This document shows, one piece after another, positions 1-12,478 of a stretch of DNA of 64,000 nucleotides; within the stretch, counting starts at the first letter, position 1; the number at the start of each line of letters is the position of its first letter. The position numbers and the translations under genes are program-made. The notes under the pieces were generated by a model that saw nothing but the letters and a program-made list of their open reading frames with translations, was not told the origin of the DNA and did no database searches. The stretch comes from Azadirachta indica (taxonomy: Eukaryota; Streptophyta; Magnoliopsida; Sapindales; Meliaceae): assembly GCA_022749755.1 (NCBI GenBank), contig CM040443.1, positions 2,953,191 to 3,017,190 of the forward strand, given 5' to 3'.

Positions 1-74
1 CTTTATAACTGTATTCTAATTTTTTGTGCTAAAAATATCATAATAAATGTTATTAGAAGAATTTAGTATTAAGG

Positions 75-1090
75 GGGATTTTCACATTTTCACATACCTT
101 ATCTAAAATTTGTGAAAATCTCAATTTGATAGAAAATTTGTGTAAAGGGATACAAACCTCTCCTACAAACAATAAACTTACCAAAATATGCTCAATCTAT
201 TTTTAAAAGGATTATTTATCAATGATTGAAAAATATATCATTAAAAAGTATTTGGTGTAGTGGTTAAGATATTAGCTTTTTTCACTAAGGTTATTGGGAT
301 ATTTTGATATGTTCACCCTTTTTAAGGGAGGTTTATATCCCTTTCCACAAACTTTCTATCAAAATGAAATTTGTATAAATCTCAGGCGAGGTTTGTGGAA
401 ATACCCTTTAGTATTAATAATAGATATTAATGCCAATTGCATCACAACAATGACTTATGAATCTTTGAAAAAAATGATTTCGGGATATTTTGGTAAGTTT
501 GTAGTTTGTAGGGGAGGTTTATATCCTTTTTCACAAAACTTTCTATCAAATTGGGAAGAAGAATGCCCATTATCCCCCTGTTTTTTCAGCAAATATCCCA
601 TTATTCCTTTATATTTTTTTTACCCCTGAATTCCGATTTTAATTTCAAATATTTTCGATCTTACTATTTTGTAAATCAATTAAACTGAAGAGGAAAATAG
701 AAAAAAAAAAACAAAGGGGTGATGGAGTATTAGAAAAAATATAAGGGATAATGAGGTATTTACTAAAAAAATAAGGATGTAATGAACATTCTCCCCAAAT
801 TGGAATTTCCACTAATCTCAGTGTAGGTACGTGGAAATACCCCTTAATATTAATAATAGTTATTAATGCTTGTTATATCAAAACAATGACTTATAAATCT
901 TTTAAAAAATAGATTTAGGGGTATTTTGGTAAGTTTACTATTTATAGGGAGGTTCGTATCCCTTTTTACAAATTTTTTATTAAATTGAAATTTACAAAAA
1001 TTTCAGAAGAGGTATGAGGAAATATCCCTTAATATTAATAATAGATATTAATACTTGTTACATCAAAGTAATGATTTATGAGTTTTAGGG
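75..1090. repeat. Fold-back plus ~186-bp tandem repeat block
   Basis: Three direct copies of a ~186-bp unit start near 297, 483 and 918. Each opens with a GGGATATTTTGGTAAGTTT-like stretch, continues with a GGGAGGTTTATATCCCTTT-like stretch and closes with an ATTAATAATAGATATTAATG-like stretch. An inverted partial copy lies at about 75-200, so the block resembles the sub-terminal repeats of a fold-back transposon. The second unit is interrupted by the element at 555-795. An open frame covers 294-629, but it runs through the repeat and into the inserted element, so it is not a gene. Confidence 0.7.
555..795. mobile_element. Mutator-type MITE, copy 1 (241 bp)
   Basis: A short element with imperfect terminal inverted repeats: the left end carries GAATGCCCATTATCCCCC, and the right end read in reverse begins GGGAGAATGTTCATTAC. 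The 8 bases CAAATTGG occur immediately before (547-554) and after (796-803). It sits inside one unit of the tandem repeat; neighbouring units continue straight across the same site, so the empty site is visible. A second copy with the same ends lies at 35699-35963. It has no coding capacity and must have been moved by a transposase encoded elsewhere. Confidence 0.8.
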
Positions 1091-1512
1091 TTAACAATAA
1101 ATTTAGCGATTAAATTCTTAAATAAAAATATTTCAAATTTGATTTAAAATATAAATAAATAACGCATGGTGCTTATAAGGGAAAGGTGGAATTGGAATTC
1201 AAAGCTTAATGAATTTTTTTGGTTAATTAATTAATTAATTAATTAATTATTTTTTATTTCTTTTCAGTTTTTTGGTTAATTAAACTATTGAATAAAAGTA
1301 ATTTCTAATTAAAAAATTACTAATAATAAAAAAATTAAAGTCATAATATAATTAATTTATTATTTTCTATTTTTTAAAATTTTTTTTATAATAAATTTAA
1401 ATAAAAAATAATAATAATAGAATCTAAACTTATAAAAGCCAATTATAAACACAATTTTTTGTAAAATTCCATTATGAACATGATTTTTTTGTAAATATTT
1501 CATACTTGTGTC
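1091..1512. other. AT-rich intergenic DNA
   Basis: Low-complexity A/T sequence with an (AATT)n run near 1225-1250. No coding signal seen. Confidence 0.6.
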
Positions 1513-1753
1513 GCAAGTATTCTAGCTCCATGCATACAATGAGGTCTATAGTTTGCAAACTTTTGTAGCTTGTAGATGAAGTTAGGACTCTTTCTACATT
1601 TGCTACTTCTTTCTAGGGTAAAGTATCTCATATGCTTCAATGACCAATCTCTTTGACAGGATCTCAATATCAAAATCACCTAAACTTAGCACTCTTAGGC
1701 ATCGAAACCTTGAGGTGAATGCTTGAACGAATGCTTTACAAGGTCTCTCACCA
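1513..1753 (-). pseudogene. Orphan LRR fragment of the NLR family
   Basis: The minus strand encodes a short stretch (RFRCLRVLSLGDFDIEIL) matching the LRR start of the neighbouring NLR copies (RFRCLRVLNLGDSSIEVL in copy C). DNA similarity continues on both sides, including the part matching the next repeats (LCKLQSLQTL), but in broken frames. No NBS or 3' end is attached. It is a relic of another NLR copy, left by deletion or recombination. Confidence 0.8.
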
Positions 1754-1842
1754 TGATCAGGGTTATGATAATCATTGGGGAGGCTGTGTTGATTAGATGA
1801 AAAGCACAAATGGCCTTTGTGAAGAAAAAAACAAAATTCAAC

Positions 1843-2110
1843 ACTTCATCAAAGAGGTTACTCTCAATATATCACCCTTTACGTATATTTATATACAAGC
1901 AAATTCAATTTGAACATATTACATTGTAGCTAGAAATATTCACAATTCAAGCTTACAATTATTTTAACAATAAATAACACACAACTTTGAACCAAACTTT
2001 GATTGATGTATACTTTCATTGATTATGCAATTTAGCTGAATCTCCAAGGAAGTTACAATTTTGAAATAACAAATGGGTTAATATAAAGTAAAGAAAACAA
2101 CCATGAGGAA
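1843..2110. repeat. NLR-spacer block, copy next to NLR A
   Basis: About 270 bp alignable by eye to 10075-10295 + 12479-12510 and to 28325-28600. Shared landmarks are TCATCAAAGAGGTTACT, GCAATTTAGCTGAATCTCC and GAAATAACAAAT. Here the block is followed almost directly by the 3' end of NLR A. In the copy at 28.3 kb a further ~0.87 kb separates them, so a deletion occurred in this copy. Confidence 0.75.
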
Positions 2111-2125
2111 GATTCAAAATATTAC

Positions 2126-4711
2126 CTAATGATCACTTGATTTGATCTTCTCACCATTAATCTGAATGGTACGAATATGAGCATTCTTGGGCCAATCTTC
2201 ACCCGTTCCTGGAGGCAGGCATCTGTCACTCACCATTGGACAACGTGCTTCTCAATGCTTTTAATTCCCTGAGGTGACAAATATTCTCCGGGAGAGATGC
2301 CAATTTTGGGCAATCCTCGAGTACAAGAAGTCGAAGTGATTTGAGATATAGCAGTGGGTCTGGTATTGTTATGAAATTGGGACAACTTTTAATGGCCAAA
2401 CGCCACAAGAAGCCATTGAGGCAACTCCACCAACCTGAGAATTCCTCCAATCACCAGCACTTTCAGGTGAGGTCTTGTGGTTATGTCGCCACTGAGTTGA
2501 TGATGATGTTTGCTTTCCCTATCCGATTTCATTCTCAAATCAAGATCAAGCTTTTCACATTTATTGATTATCAAGTTCTTTAAAGAGGTCAAGTTCTTGA
2601 TACTGTGTGGCAATGAGATCAGGCTTGGACAATGAGCTATGACTAAATATCGGAGGGCTTTAAGTTGGTCGATATCATTAAACAAAACTTCTAAATTATT
2701 ACAGTACAAAGGCCCCATAAGCCGGAAAGAATCCAAACAACCAATGCCACTCTTTCGCAAATTATTCTGTTTTGTGGTGAATGTGCAGGCCCTGAGGCCA
2801 ATCAAGTACCTCCTGTCCTTTGGCAGCTCTTCTAGTTCCATGCATATACTAAGGTCTAAAGTTTGCAAACTTTGTAGCTTGCAGAGGGGGTTGGGGACTT
2901 TTCTCAGTTTGCTACTTCTTTCCAGAGTGAAATATTTCAAATGTTTCAGTTTACCTATCTCTTTTTGCAGGACTTCGATGCTGGAATCACCCAAATTAAG
3001 TACCCTTAAACATCGAAACCTTGGGATACATGCTTCAAAAAATTCTTTTCCAGGTCCCTCGCCATCAATTGGAAAAGAAATCGTTCTCAAATTACCAACT
3101 TTAGGAAAGAGATCTGAAATTATCTCCTTTTCAGACACATTACCACCAACAAATGATAAATGTGTGACCTTTTTGGAAATCGATTTAAGTTTCCTGTTGG
3201 AGTCAACTATCAAGAACTCACCTTCTGCTATTCTTGTCGCAAGATCATGCATAATGTCATGCATTTTGAAAGTGAAGAAATATAATCCTTTACAAAATCT
3301 TGGAAGAAAGATCTTGACCATTATTCCCTCAAATAACGCATACAAATACTTTCCAGCTCTTCATTTTCATATGGGCTTTTCGCACAAGCCCATGTGCCAT
3401 CCCAAAGGAAGGCAAACTATATGAATTAAACTGAAAATCTTTCGGAAAGATAGAACAGTAAACAAAGCACCGTTCAAGTGAGATGGCACCTGATCGTAAC
3501 TTAGCCTTAAAGCTGGTAAAATTTCATTTTCCTGCTCCCCAACTTTCCAAATCTCACTATCCTTCACATGCTTCCACTCATTTTCATTAGTTGAGGAATA
3601 CAACACACTTCCCAATGATCTCACCTCCAAAGGAATTCCTCCACACTTTTTCACAAGTTCTCTTTCCAATTTGCATGAGTTCGGTGTGTTGATTTTCTTG
3701 TCCTCTTTCGAATGCACATTAAACACACGACAGATAGTGCTCATGAGTTCCTAAAGTTATGTATGGTCAGAGAGTGCTCATGATTGAAGCAACTTATGAC
3801 TACGTGTAGTCACTATTATTTTACTTCCACAAGCACCTTCCATTAACAAAGTTTTCAATTTAATCCATTTTTCACGGGAATCACTCGATACGTTATCCAA
3901 CAAAAGCAAATATTTTTTATCTTTCAATAATTCTCCCAATTTTCTTGCAATTGTTCAACATCCAATTTACTCTATTTCATATTAGTTGTTGATCCAATGA
4001 TTTCACTATCCATTGTTGGAGATCAAAGTCTTCTGAGACACATGCCCACATTTTAAAATTGAAACCAAAGATATTTTGTACCCTTTCTTCGTCGTACACC
4101 AGTTTTGCAACTGTAATTTTTCCAACACCTCCTATTCCAACAATAGGAATGACAGACACCTTTTGGTCTTTTAATAAATTTATGATCTTTTCTTTTTCCA
4201 TTTCTCTACCAATGACTTCTGAAGCAATCACGATTTCATTCGCTTTGATTATAACAGGTTTATTCCCAGGTTTTCTATCATTGGGTGTTCCTTTTATGAT
4301 CAACTTCAATTTCGTTTAATCTTTCTCCAAACTCCTTAACTTTATGACCCATCCTTAAACGAAAAGCGACGGAGTATGAGTTTGAGAAAGAAAAGAAATT
4401 GCATAACTTCTTTCCAATGTCTCATACAATTCACGACTTGCATACTCACAGTTTCGATCTCAAATTCATCCAAAACTCCTTCAGCATCGTAGCATACATC
4501 TTTAAGATTGTCCAGCCAAACTCTCATCTCGTGACTTTCAACTGGTCGTTCCTAGGCATCTAAGAGAACAGCTTTGATGGACTCCCATGGTGTTGGCAAG
4601 CTTTTCTATGTCTTTTCTGAAACCCCACGCCATGAAAATTTCTTCACAAGCAAAGGAGGCCAGCTTACCCAAGACATTCTTGACAAGCTCAGAGACAAGT
4701 GATTCTGCCAT
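2126..4711 (-). pseudogene. CC-NBS-LRR (NLR) copy A, multiply broken
   Basis: Read on the minus strand from ATG 4711 (MAESLVSELVKNVLGKLAS) this follows the Rx-type coiled-coil, NB-ARC, LRR order of CNL immune receptors and ends at TAG 2126. It cannot be functional. Compared with copy B the coiled-coil region has a +1 insertion near 4590 and an in-frame TAG at 4552-4554. The P-loop reads GIGGVGKIT instead of the usual GKTT/GKTA. Kinase-2 reads LLLLDNVSS instead of LLVLDDVW. The NB-ARC part between about 3745 and 3976 is spread over several frames, a frameshift follows RLSYDQVPSHL, and another breaks the LRR near 2390. MHDIMHDLA and most LRRs remain readable at 2389-3300, which suggests fairly recent decay. 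Confidence 0.9.
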
Positions 4712-5343
4712 AATTTGGTTGTAGGCAGAACAAATAATGAGGTGATTGTGTTTGTGCTAAAATGGGATTAATTGGAAATAAATGGCCAATTATCTTTTAA
4801 ATGGACATGTATAGGTATGATAAAAGTAAATATATTGAAGAATACGTTAATTCTCGCCTTAACATATGGTTTCAAGAACAAGCTCATGGATGTATAACTG
4901 GTATATATTCGATGTCTTTTCATCTTTTTTATGGTCAGCTATAGTCCTTGGTCCTAAACCTAAGAAACCCAGGTAGAAAAGGCACTTAAAAATCCTTAAA
5001 AATCATAAAAGAAACTTCACAACGGTCAAGATACGCATAATGGATCAGCAAGCCAAATGATATCGGGAAGATGTATGTTTTGTATGCAAAAGAATTAGAA
5101 TTTTCAGTTCTTCAGGGACAAGAAAACGTAAAGCATGCAGGATTATTTAATTTTTTTTATTCAAATAACTTGCCTTAATTTTATTACTTTAGAATAATAT
5201 TTAAGAATTTTACAGTGCTAAATCATAGAAGTTACTAAGCTATTTTGATTATTAATATATATAAAATATCATTCAGTTAGTCTAATTTTTATATTAAAAA
5301 ATTAAATTTAGATACTCATATTCTCCTATACATAAGAGTTCGT
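4712..5343. other. Upstream region of NLR A, no gene seen
   Basis: AT-rich sequence upstream of the dead NLR A start. The first ~70 bp resemble the sequence upstream of NLR B (23895-23945), so the 5' flank was duplicated together with the gene. Confidence 0.5.
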
Positions 5344-5940
5344 TTATATTAATAAATGTATTCTAAACACCTTTAAAAGAAACAATTTTAAACACAATTT
5401 ATTAGTAAAAAGTTGGTCGGATATATAATTGAAACCAGCACAATTTGCAACTAAAATGTATTTTAAACAAAATTTTACTCTCATTGATCGCCCATAATTG
5501 GCCACAATCCAAAGCTTCGTGATTTGAGGAGTGAAAGACTTGCTAGACATTGCATTCCACAAATCCAGCCAACTACTTCCTCGCTGTGGGGAGGTGTGAA
5601 ACAGTTGAAATTTTATTGCGAAAGGATCTTCCATATTAAAAATCGATCGCCGCCGAGGGATGCATCTCTTCCAGAACAATGAACACCAAAAAAGGGAATT
5701 ATGTTTCTGCCTACAGAATTCATAGCTGTCCCTTAAATTAGATAGAGGATTCAGTCTTGAAAGAGGTCCAAATAAGGCAGTCTTCCCCGCGAGTCCCCGT
5801 GGAAAGGTAATTGAATGTGTGTCCGCAACAATGCAAGGGAATTGAGACATAAAACTAGCCCAAAAACACCAATTTGAATCGGAGATAATCTCTGAAATGA
5901 TAACGCGAAAAGAAGCAATAATATACGAAGTAATGTTCAT
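5344..5940 (-). other. Open frame of 198 codons, function unknown
   Basis: A 198-codon frame on the minus strand in a patch that is less AT-rich than its surroundings (about 5440-5900). I recognise no domain. The product has scattered Arg/Ser/Phe-rich stretches and no clear signal or membrane pattern. It lies downstream of a LINE-like remnant on the same strand and may be repeat-derived. It could equally be chance. Confidence 0.2.
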
Positions 5941-6161
5941 TATTTCTGACTTTTAAGACTAGTTTTGCACTGTTGTGCTCAAGTAATAATCAATTTTTCG
6001 AAAAAGTAGTTAGGCATTCCGTAAATTGTGTTGTTAAAACTGTTGAATTTTAAAACTTGAGGTTGTGTTGGTAAATTTTAATATTAAATTATCGAAACAA
6101 TCCGTAACAGCCATGCGAGGCATCCAATTAATATATGATATAGAATATGTATTAATCACAA

Positions 6162-7412
6162 GTTTTTTTTTTCAAAATAAAAGTAGAATAATATATTAAT
6201 AATAATGGAAGAAAGGAGTACGAGAACAGTCCAAAGACTAATGGAACAAATAAGAATACTAACCAAAAATTGCCAAAAGCAATAGAAAGAAACTACGTCG
6301 AAAAGAAACTGTAGTAAGCTGCATGTTTAGTGCAACAAAACTTACACAGAGCAGCACATTACCAGCAAAACCAGCAACACTTGGGTAGCAAATAGCAGCA
6401 AAATGACCGCCTAAAGCATTAGTAAATGTGCATCTACAGAAGGCAACAAAGAACTAGCAAATGAAGCATCAAAGCGGCAACTAGTACTAGGAAGCATTGC
6501 AGCAATCAGCACCAACAACATGCTAAATGTCCTGCAATCTTAGCGGCATTAAAAATTGCACACAGCAGCAAAACAGCATGCAATAGCTACCACCAAACGC
6601 AGAAGCACCAACAGCAGCAAGCAGGGAAGACGCAAACAACACTTGGAAGTTGTATCAGCAATAGTCCAACAGCAGGCATAAAATTCCAGCAGCATACAAA
6701 AATATCCAACCAGCAACCCAGAATTGAAAGTAATTCCAGCAGCGGAACTAGCTGCTGTTTGGATAAAATCCAATAATTGTCACCAGCAACAATCTCTCGG
6801 ACAGGTAAGCAGAAGCAACCTTAAGCAGCATCTTACATCTGCAAACCTGCAATTTTCCAGTAATCTAACAGCCCAGCACCAACCACGGCTGCAGAATTAA
6901 AAAGCAGTGCAGCGGCAAACAGAACAATAGCACAGAAAAACAGAGGATAGCAAGCTACAAGAGGCAGAGCAGCAAGGCATGCCAGCAAGCATAAAATAAG
7001 GGAAAACAAGAAAATCCAACAGCATAGCAGAGTACCAAGGACATCATTATAAAATTAAGTCCCTGTGTATTTGCTGTGGAGGTGAGTTCCACCAAATAAA
7101 AGAGTCGCAATTAAGTCCCAAGTTTGCTACCCTGTTGTCAGCAACCTTTCTTTCCTTCACGATAGACATGTGAAATATGAAACTTCATTTGCTTAAGTAC
7201 TGATAAACAATTGATCCAACGATTGTATAAGGACCATGGAGGGGCATAATTTAGTGATCGAAAACAATTAACCACTGCTCCTGAGTCATCTCAATCCATA
7301 AATGGTGCTAACCCCTTTCCCAAGCTTCCTCAATGGCGAGTACAACAGCCATAAACTCTCCAAAGAAAGAAGAATTCTGTTCCAAGGGCATAGAGAAGCT
7401 ACCCAAATTAAT
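6162..7412 (-). mobile_element. 5'-truncated LINE-like remnant with RNase H domain
   Basis: On the minus strand, 7412 down to about 7045 encodes a degenerate plant RNase H-like domain. It starts GSFSMPLEQNSSFFGEFMAV, continues with an acidic Asp-Ser turn (DSGAVVNCF) and NYAPPWSLYNRWINCL, and ends with FHISHVYREGKK followed after a shift by VAD, ANLGL and SFIWWNSPP. At least two frameshifts break it. A ~700-bp tail rich in TGCTG (CAGCA on plus) follows, and a run of A on the minus strand (T's near 6162-6171 on plus) could be the poly(A) tail. A C-terminal RNase H, a 3' UTR and a poly(A) tail fit a plant L1-type LINE. No reverse transcriptase remains. Confidence 0.6.
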
Positions 7413-7892
7413 CACAAGTTTACATTATAAGATAATTCACTTAAAAATTATTATATATAATACAGATATATTGAGTAAAGTGAAAGACAAGAATAATATA
7501 ATAATAAAAACAATAATTAATTATATAGTGCAAGTTATAGAACCTATTTAAAATATGAATAGACATGTTTTTTTGTAAAATATTTTAATAATGAATTTCT
7601 TGAGGATCTTGTACTTGAACCTTGAACCAAATAATAGTGTCAAATATTCGAAGAATAAACATGAGATCATTTTAGGGAAAACTCGATTGTTTGGGGTAAA
7701 ATGTTCGAATCGATTAGTTTGAAAATGCAAAACTTAAACTTCTTGAGTATAAACAACTATTTTTTTTATTTTTAATTATAAATATTAGTCTTAACTAATT
7801 TAGAAACCGATTGTCGTGATTAAAAAAAATACTGTTTTCATATATCAGAAACAAAATCAAAGCATCTAATTAAGATTACAATTGCCAATCTT

Positions 7893-10295
7893 ATAATTTT
7901 ACGCAGTTTACTTCATTATTTCTCCATTTTGAAAGATATTTAATTGAAAGGTGTATTAATTCATGTATTCTTTGTATTCCTAGTGAAGAAAAAAAAAATT
8001 AATAGTCTTTGTTAGTGAAATCCTCAAATTTGGTGCCTTGAAACACAAACATAGACTAGAGATTTGTAGAACTACATAAATTTTAAGGTGATAATTCTCT
8101 TCTCCCTTTCTCTTTAAATTTGCATTCTACTAGTATCGATCCCCATTGTACTAACGACTAAGAACTAATATTTGTAGAAATATGTTTTAGATGCCTCACC
8201 TCTTAATTTGTGCACTAGTATTTCACTAATTAACTAAATAATTTTGATAAAAATTAGTTTAAAATAAGTTTGACCTCAAATATATATTCATGAACAGATA
8301 AGAAAATGTCTATGTGTTTAAAATCTTCCTTAAATATTGTTTTGCTCCTTCATGACGGATGTTTATTGCATTTTCATTTTGTTATGATGCATTAAATTTG
8401 TTATTCAGAAAGAAAATAGTATATTCAATGAAAGATATATAAAGGTACATGATGTGTGTCAAAATTAATATTATATTAATTTTAATTTAAATTTTAGTAA
8501 TGTTAATTTGCAATAAAAATATTTCAAAAATATATAATGTACGGGTGTTGAAAGTATATATTATAATATAAATTGTACACTCAAGTAAAAAAAGAAAAAA
8601 ATTTGTGGTTGTCTAACCCAAATTTTTAAAACCCAAAGAGATCGTATGTAAATAAAAGGTCCAAACTCGGATAAGGTGAAGCATTATGGGTTAAGACTGC
8701 AGAAAGTGTTTTATTTATAGGAAGTGGTTCAAATTTTAATTTTTAAACTAAATTATTTAAGAGATTAAATTGTTTAAATAAGCATATTTTATTTGAATGT
8801 TTTATTTTTATTTTATTATAATATAATTTCATAAAATTTGTCTATTAAATTAATTATACAATTAAATTTAACATAAATTATAATTAACAAACTAACAATT
8901 CAAAAAACTTTTTGGTTGAGAACTCTATCAGTATAAAATTTATTTGTTAAACTTACTCTAATATGAATTTTTTTTCCCCGTTAATTTTAGTAACTTTATG
9001 ATTTAGATATTTTTAAATCTTAATAATGCATTTAATATTTAATTGATTTGAATTATGTCAGTCTTCCTCTATACCCTCAACTGTTATGCTTGACTTGTAA
9101 ATATAGGATACATGTGTCTATGCACCTTTTTTTTTTTTTTTTAAAAAATTTTGTAGATTACATTATTATTTTACAATTTTTTACTGTATAATATTCAATG
9201 CCCTTGAGGTTTGACCTAGCTAGCTAATTACTCACTTTTGTCCCATTGTTCGAAAAATATTCAATCCCTCCCTAAAATCATTTAAATGTTTTAGTTTTTC
9301 CCTTACAACAATACATCTCATATCTAGCCGTAGTTAAAAAGGATTATAGGATATTGGCCTCAAATGTCAGAATAAATGACTTGAAAGGGGTTCTATTGTG
9401 TTTGGTTCAGTGTCTTTGAAAGTTAACCTATGGAAATTGACAAGCATTGCAAAAGGAAATAGCTGAATTTTCATTGAATTTCAATGAGGTACAACCAGAC
9501 AAGCTTCTCTTAAGAAAAAATAAATAAATGTGGATGTCGTGATTTTTCTGCCATACCTCTAGTCATCAGTTACGCATTATTCTGCCAAAAAACTCAAAAA
9601 TATTTTATCTAAGTGATAACATTAACTAAGATAATTTATGCAATTGTTTCTTCCGATAAAGACCACCCTTTAGCCACTCTTGGCAACAAAGTTCTCCGTC
9701 GAGATTTGTCCTTGACTATTCACAAACGTTTGTCAAATAATATGGTAATATTTGTATTTAAAATCAATTTATTTGAAAATGGTTTTGAGATGGTATATAG
9801 CAGTTACATATAAAATGTTTTGGGAACAAATGCTTTGTAATTTATGGATGCAAAGTTAACAGTAGTGAATAACCATTGTCGGAGATAAGTAATTTATTTT
9901 CATTACCTAGTGTTCAAAGAAATATAATTTATTACTCAATCCTTATTAAATGATGGATAATATGTTTGTATCTCAATGACAACTTTCATGCTATATGGCT
10001 ATTGGGGGATAATTGAAGATGCGAGAGAAAAAGGAGAACAAGGCACAACACTGCATTGTGAAAAAGAGATCAACAGTTCATCAAAGAGGTTACTTGAAAA
10101 ACATCGCCCTTTATATATATACAAGCAAACTTCAATTTTTGGACAAATTACATTGCAGCTGACAATTTTTATAATTCGATCGAGCTTACAATAATAAAAT
10201 AACACAAACTCTGAACCAATTTTTTATTGATATACATTTCCCTAATTATGCAATTTAGCTAAATGAACTCTAAGGAAGCTGCCTTTTTTAAAATA
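7893..10295. repeat. NLR-spacer segmental duplication, copy X, left part
   Basis: About 2.4 kb of noncoding DNA alignable over its length to 26044-28572. Shared landmarks are TTAATTGAAAGGTGTATTAA, CAAAATTAATATTATATTAA, CTATACCCTCAACTGTTATG and GCCCTTGAGGTTTG/CCCTTGAGGTTTGG. Short open frames at 9613-9813 and 9976-10205 are not kept intact in the other copy and are not genes. The copy continues beyond the inserted element at 12479. Confidence 0.85.
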
Positions 10296-12469
10296 GGGAA
10301 AATTACATATTTTTCATGATGTTTGGTGTAATAGGCAGACACTCCCCTGATATTTGAAAAAAGACAAATGTCTTCTTGATGTTTAGATAAATAAACATAT
10401 ATCCCTTACCTTTTATTTTCGTTAGTTGACCAGTTAGCTTATTATCATTTGTATTACTAACCTTTTACATAATAATAATATGATATATATTTTATTTAAT
10501 TATAACACTTTACTTCCTATTTTAATATTTTTCACAACATATATTTTTTAAATATAACAATTTAATTCATATTTAATTTTTTTTCATAATATACTCAAGA
10601 CTAAATATATTTTTAATTTGTTATTTCAATAGAAAATTTGGAAAAAAAATAATATTTAAAAAAATTTAAATAATAAGTTAGATTAAATTTATATTAAAAT
10701 ATTTATAACTTTTTTTTATAATAAACTTGATATTTAATTATTAAAAAAATTTTGAAATATATTTTAACGTTTTATTCTTATATTAATATTTTTATTTAAA
10801 AGATTATATTAAATTTATTATATTTTCTTGAGAAAAATTATGAAAATATAAATAAAAAATAAAAAAAGAAAAAATTTAGTATCATTTATTAATAAAATTA
10901 GTAATTAGATATATTTTATATTCTTATTAACCAATATTTAATTTTAATTAAAAAATAGAAAAAGAAGAAAGTTTTTGATTATTTTTATTTGTAATATATA
11001 TAATATGTATTTATTGTTTATACTTTTATTTATATTTTCATATATTTTAAATATTTTTTCACAATATATTCAAGAATAAATAAATTTTTTAATTTGTTAT
11101 TTTAATAAAAAATTTTAAAAAATAAAATTATTAAAAAAATTTAAATAACAAGATAAGTCACACTCATATGCTAAAATATTTTTAATCATTTACTTTCAAT
11201 TTTATACTAATAAATATTTAATTATTAAAAAATTTAATTGAAATATTTTTTAATGTTTTATTTTTACATGTAATATATTTATTTAAAAAATTATGTTAAA
11301 TTTATTATATATTTTTTTAAAAATATATAAAAATATAAATAAAAATATAAACAATAAATACATGTTATATATATATTACAAGTAAAAATAATAAAAAAAG
11401 ATCTTCTTTTCTATTTTTTAATTAAAATTAAATTATATTGGTTAATAAGAACATAAATATTTTTAAAAATATAATTATTAAAAAATTTAAATAATGGATA
11501 AGTCACGCTCATATGCTAAAATATTTTAATTCTTTACTTTCATTTTTATAATAATAAATATTTAATTATTAAAAAATTTAGTTGAAATTTTTTTAACGTC
11601 TTATTTTTACATGTAATATATTCATTTAAAAAATTATGTTAAATTTATTATATTTTTTTAAAAATATATAAAAATATAAATAACAATATAAATAATAAAT
11701 ACATGTTATATATATATATATATATTACAAATAAAAATAATCAAAAAATTTTCTTCTTTTTCTATTTTTTTAATTAAAATTAAATTATATTGGTTAATAA
11801 AAATATAAAATATATCTAATTACTAATTTTATTAACAAATGATACTAAATTTTTTCTTTTTTTTTTTTACTTTTTTATTTATATTTTCATAATTTTTCTC
11901 AAAAAAAAATAATAAATTTAATATAATCTTTTAAATAAAAATATTATTGTAAGAATAAAACTTTAAAATATGTTTCAAATTTTTTTTAACAATTAAATAT
12001 CAAATTTATTATAAAAGAATGTTATAAATATTTTAACATAAATTTAATTTAGCTCATTATTTAAATTTTTTTAATAATATTTTTTTTCCAAATTTTCTAT
12101 TGAAATAAAAAATTAAAAATATATTTAGTTTTGAGTATATTGTGAAAAAAATATTAAATATAGGAGTAAATTGTTATATTTAAAAAAAGTATTTTGTAAA
12201 AAATATTAAAATAAGAATTTAAATATTATAGGTAAATCAAATATATATTATATTATTATTATTATATAAAAGATGAGGTATACAAATAATAATAAACTAA
12301 CTAGTCAATAAATAAAAATAAAAGTTAACTGAATATAAAAGTATAAAAATGATAATATAAAAGTATTTGTCTATTTATTCAAACATTAAGAGAAAATCTA
12401 TCTTTTTTCAAACATTAAAAAGTATATGTCTATTAAATCAAATATCAGGGGAGAATATGTTATTTTTCC
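10296..12469. mobile_element. 2.2-kb fold-back transposon with 9-bp target duplication
   Basis: Both ends read inward as GGGAAAATTACATA (left) and GGAAAAATAACATA (right, reversed), followed by further inverted matches such as CTCCCCTGATATTTGA and TTTAGATAAATA/TTTGAATAAATA. Long, extremely AT-rich inverted arms continue toward the centre. The 9 bases TTTAAAATA are present at both borders (10287-10295 and 12470-12478). Paralogous spacer copies near 28560 and 2050 cross the same point without the element, so they act as empty sites. There is no open frame of note, so it is non-autonomous. The 9-bp duplication and inward motifs suggest the Mutator superfamily. Confidence 0.85.
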
Positions 12470-12478
12470 TTTAAAATA

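Noticed and set aside
252..276. Possible tRNA gene or SINE head (TTGGTGTAGTGGTTAAGAT)
   Set aside because: The A-box-like word has no B box at tRNA distance; the sequence runs into the 186-bp repeat. A truncated SINE head is possible but unsupported.
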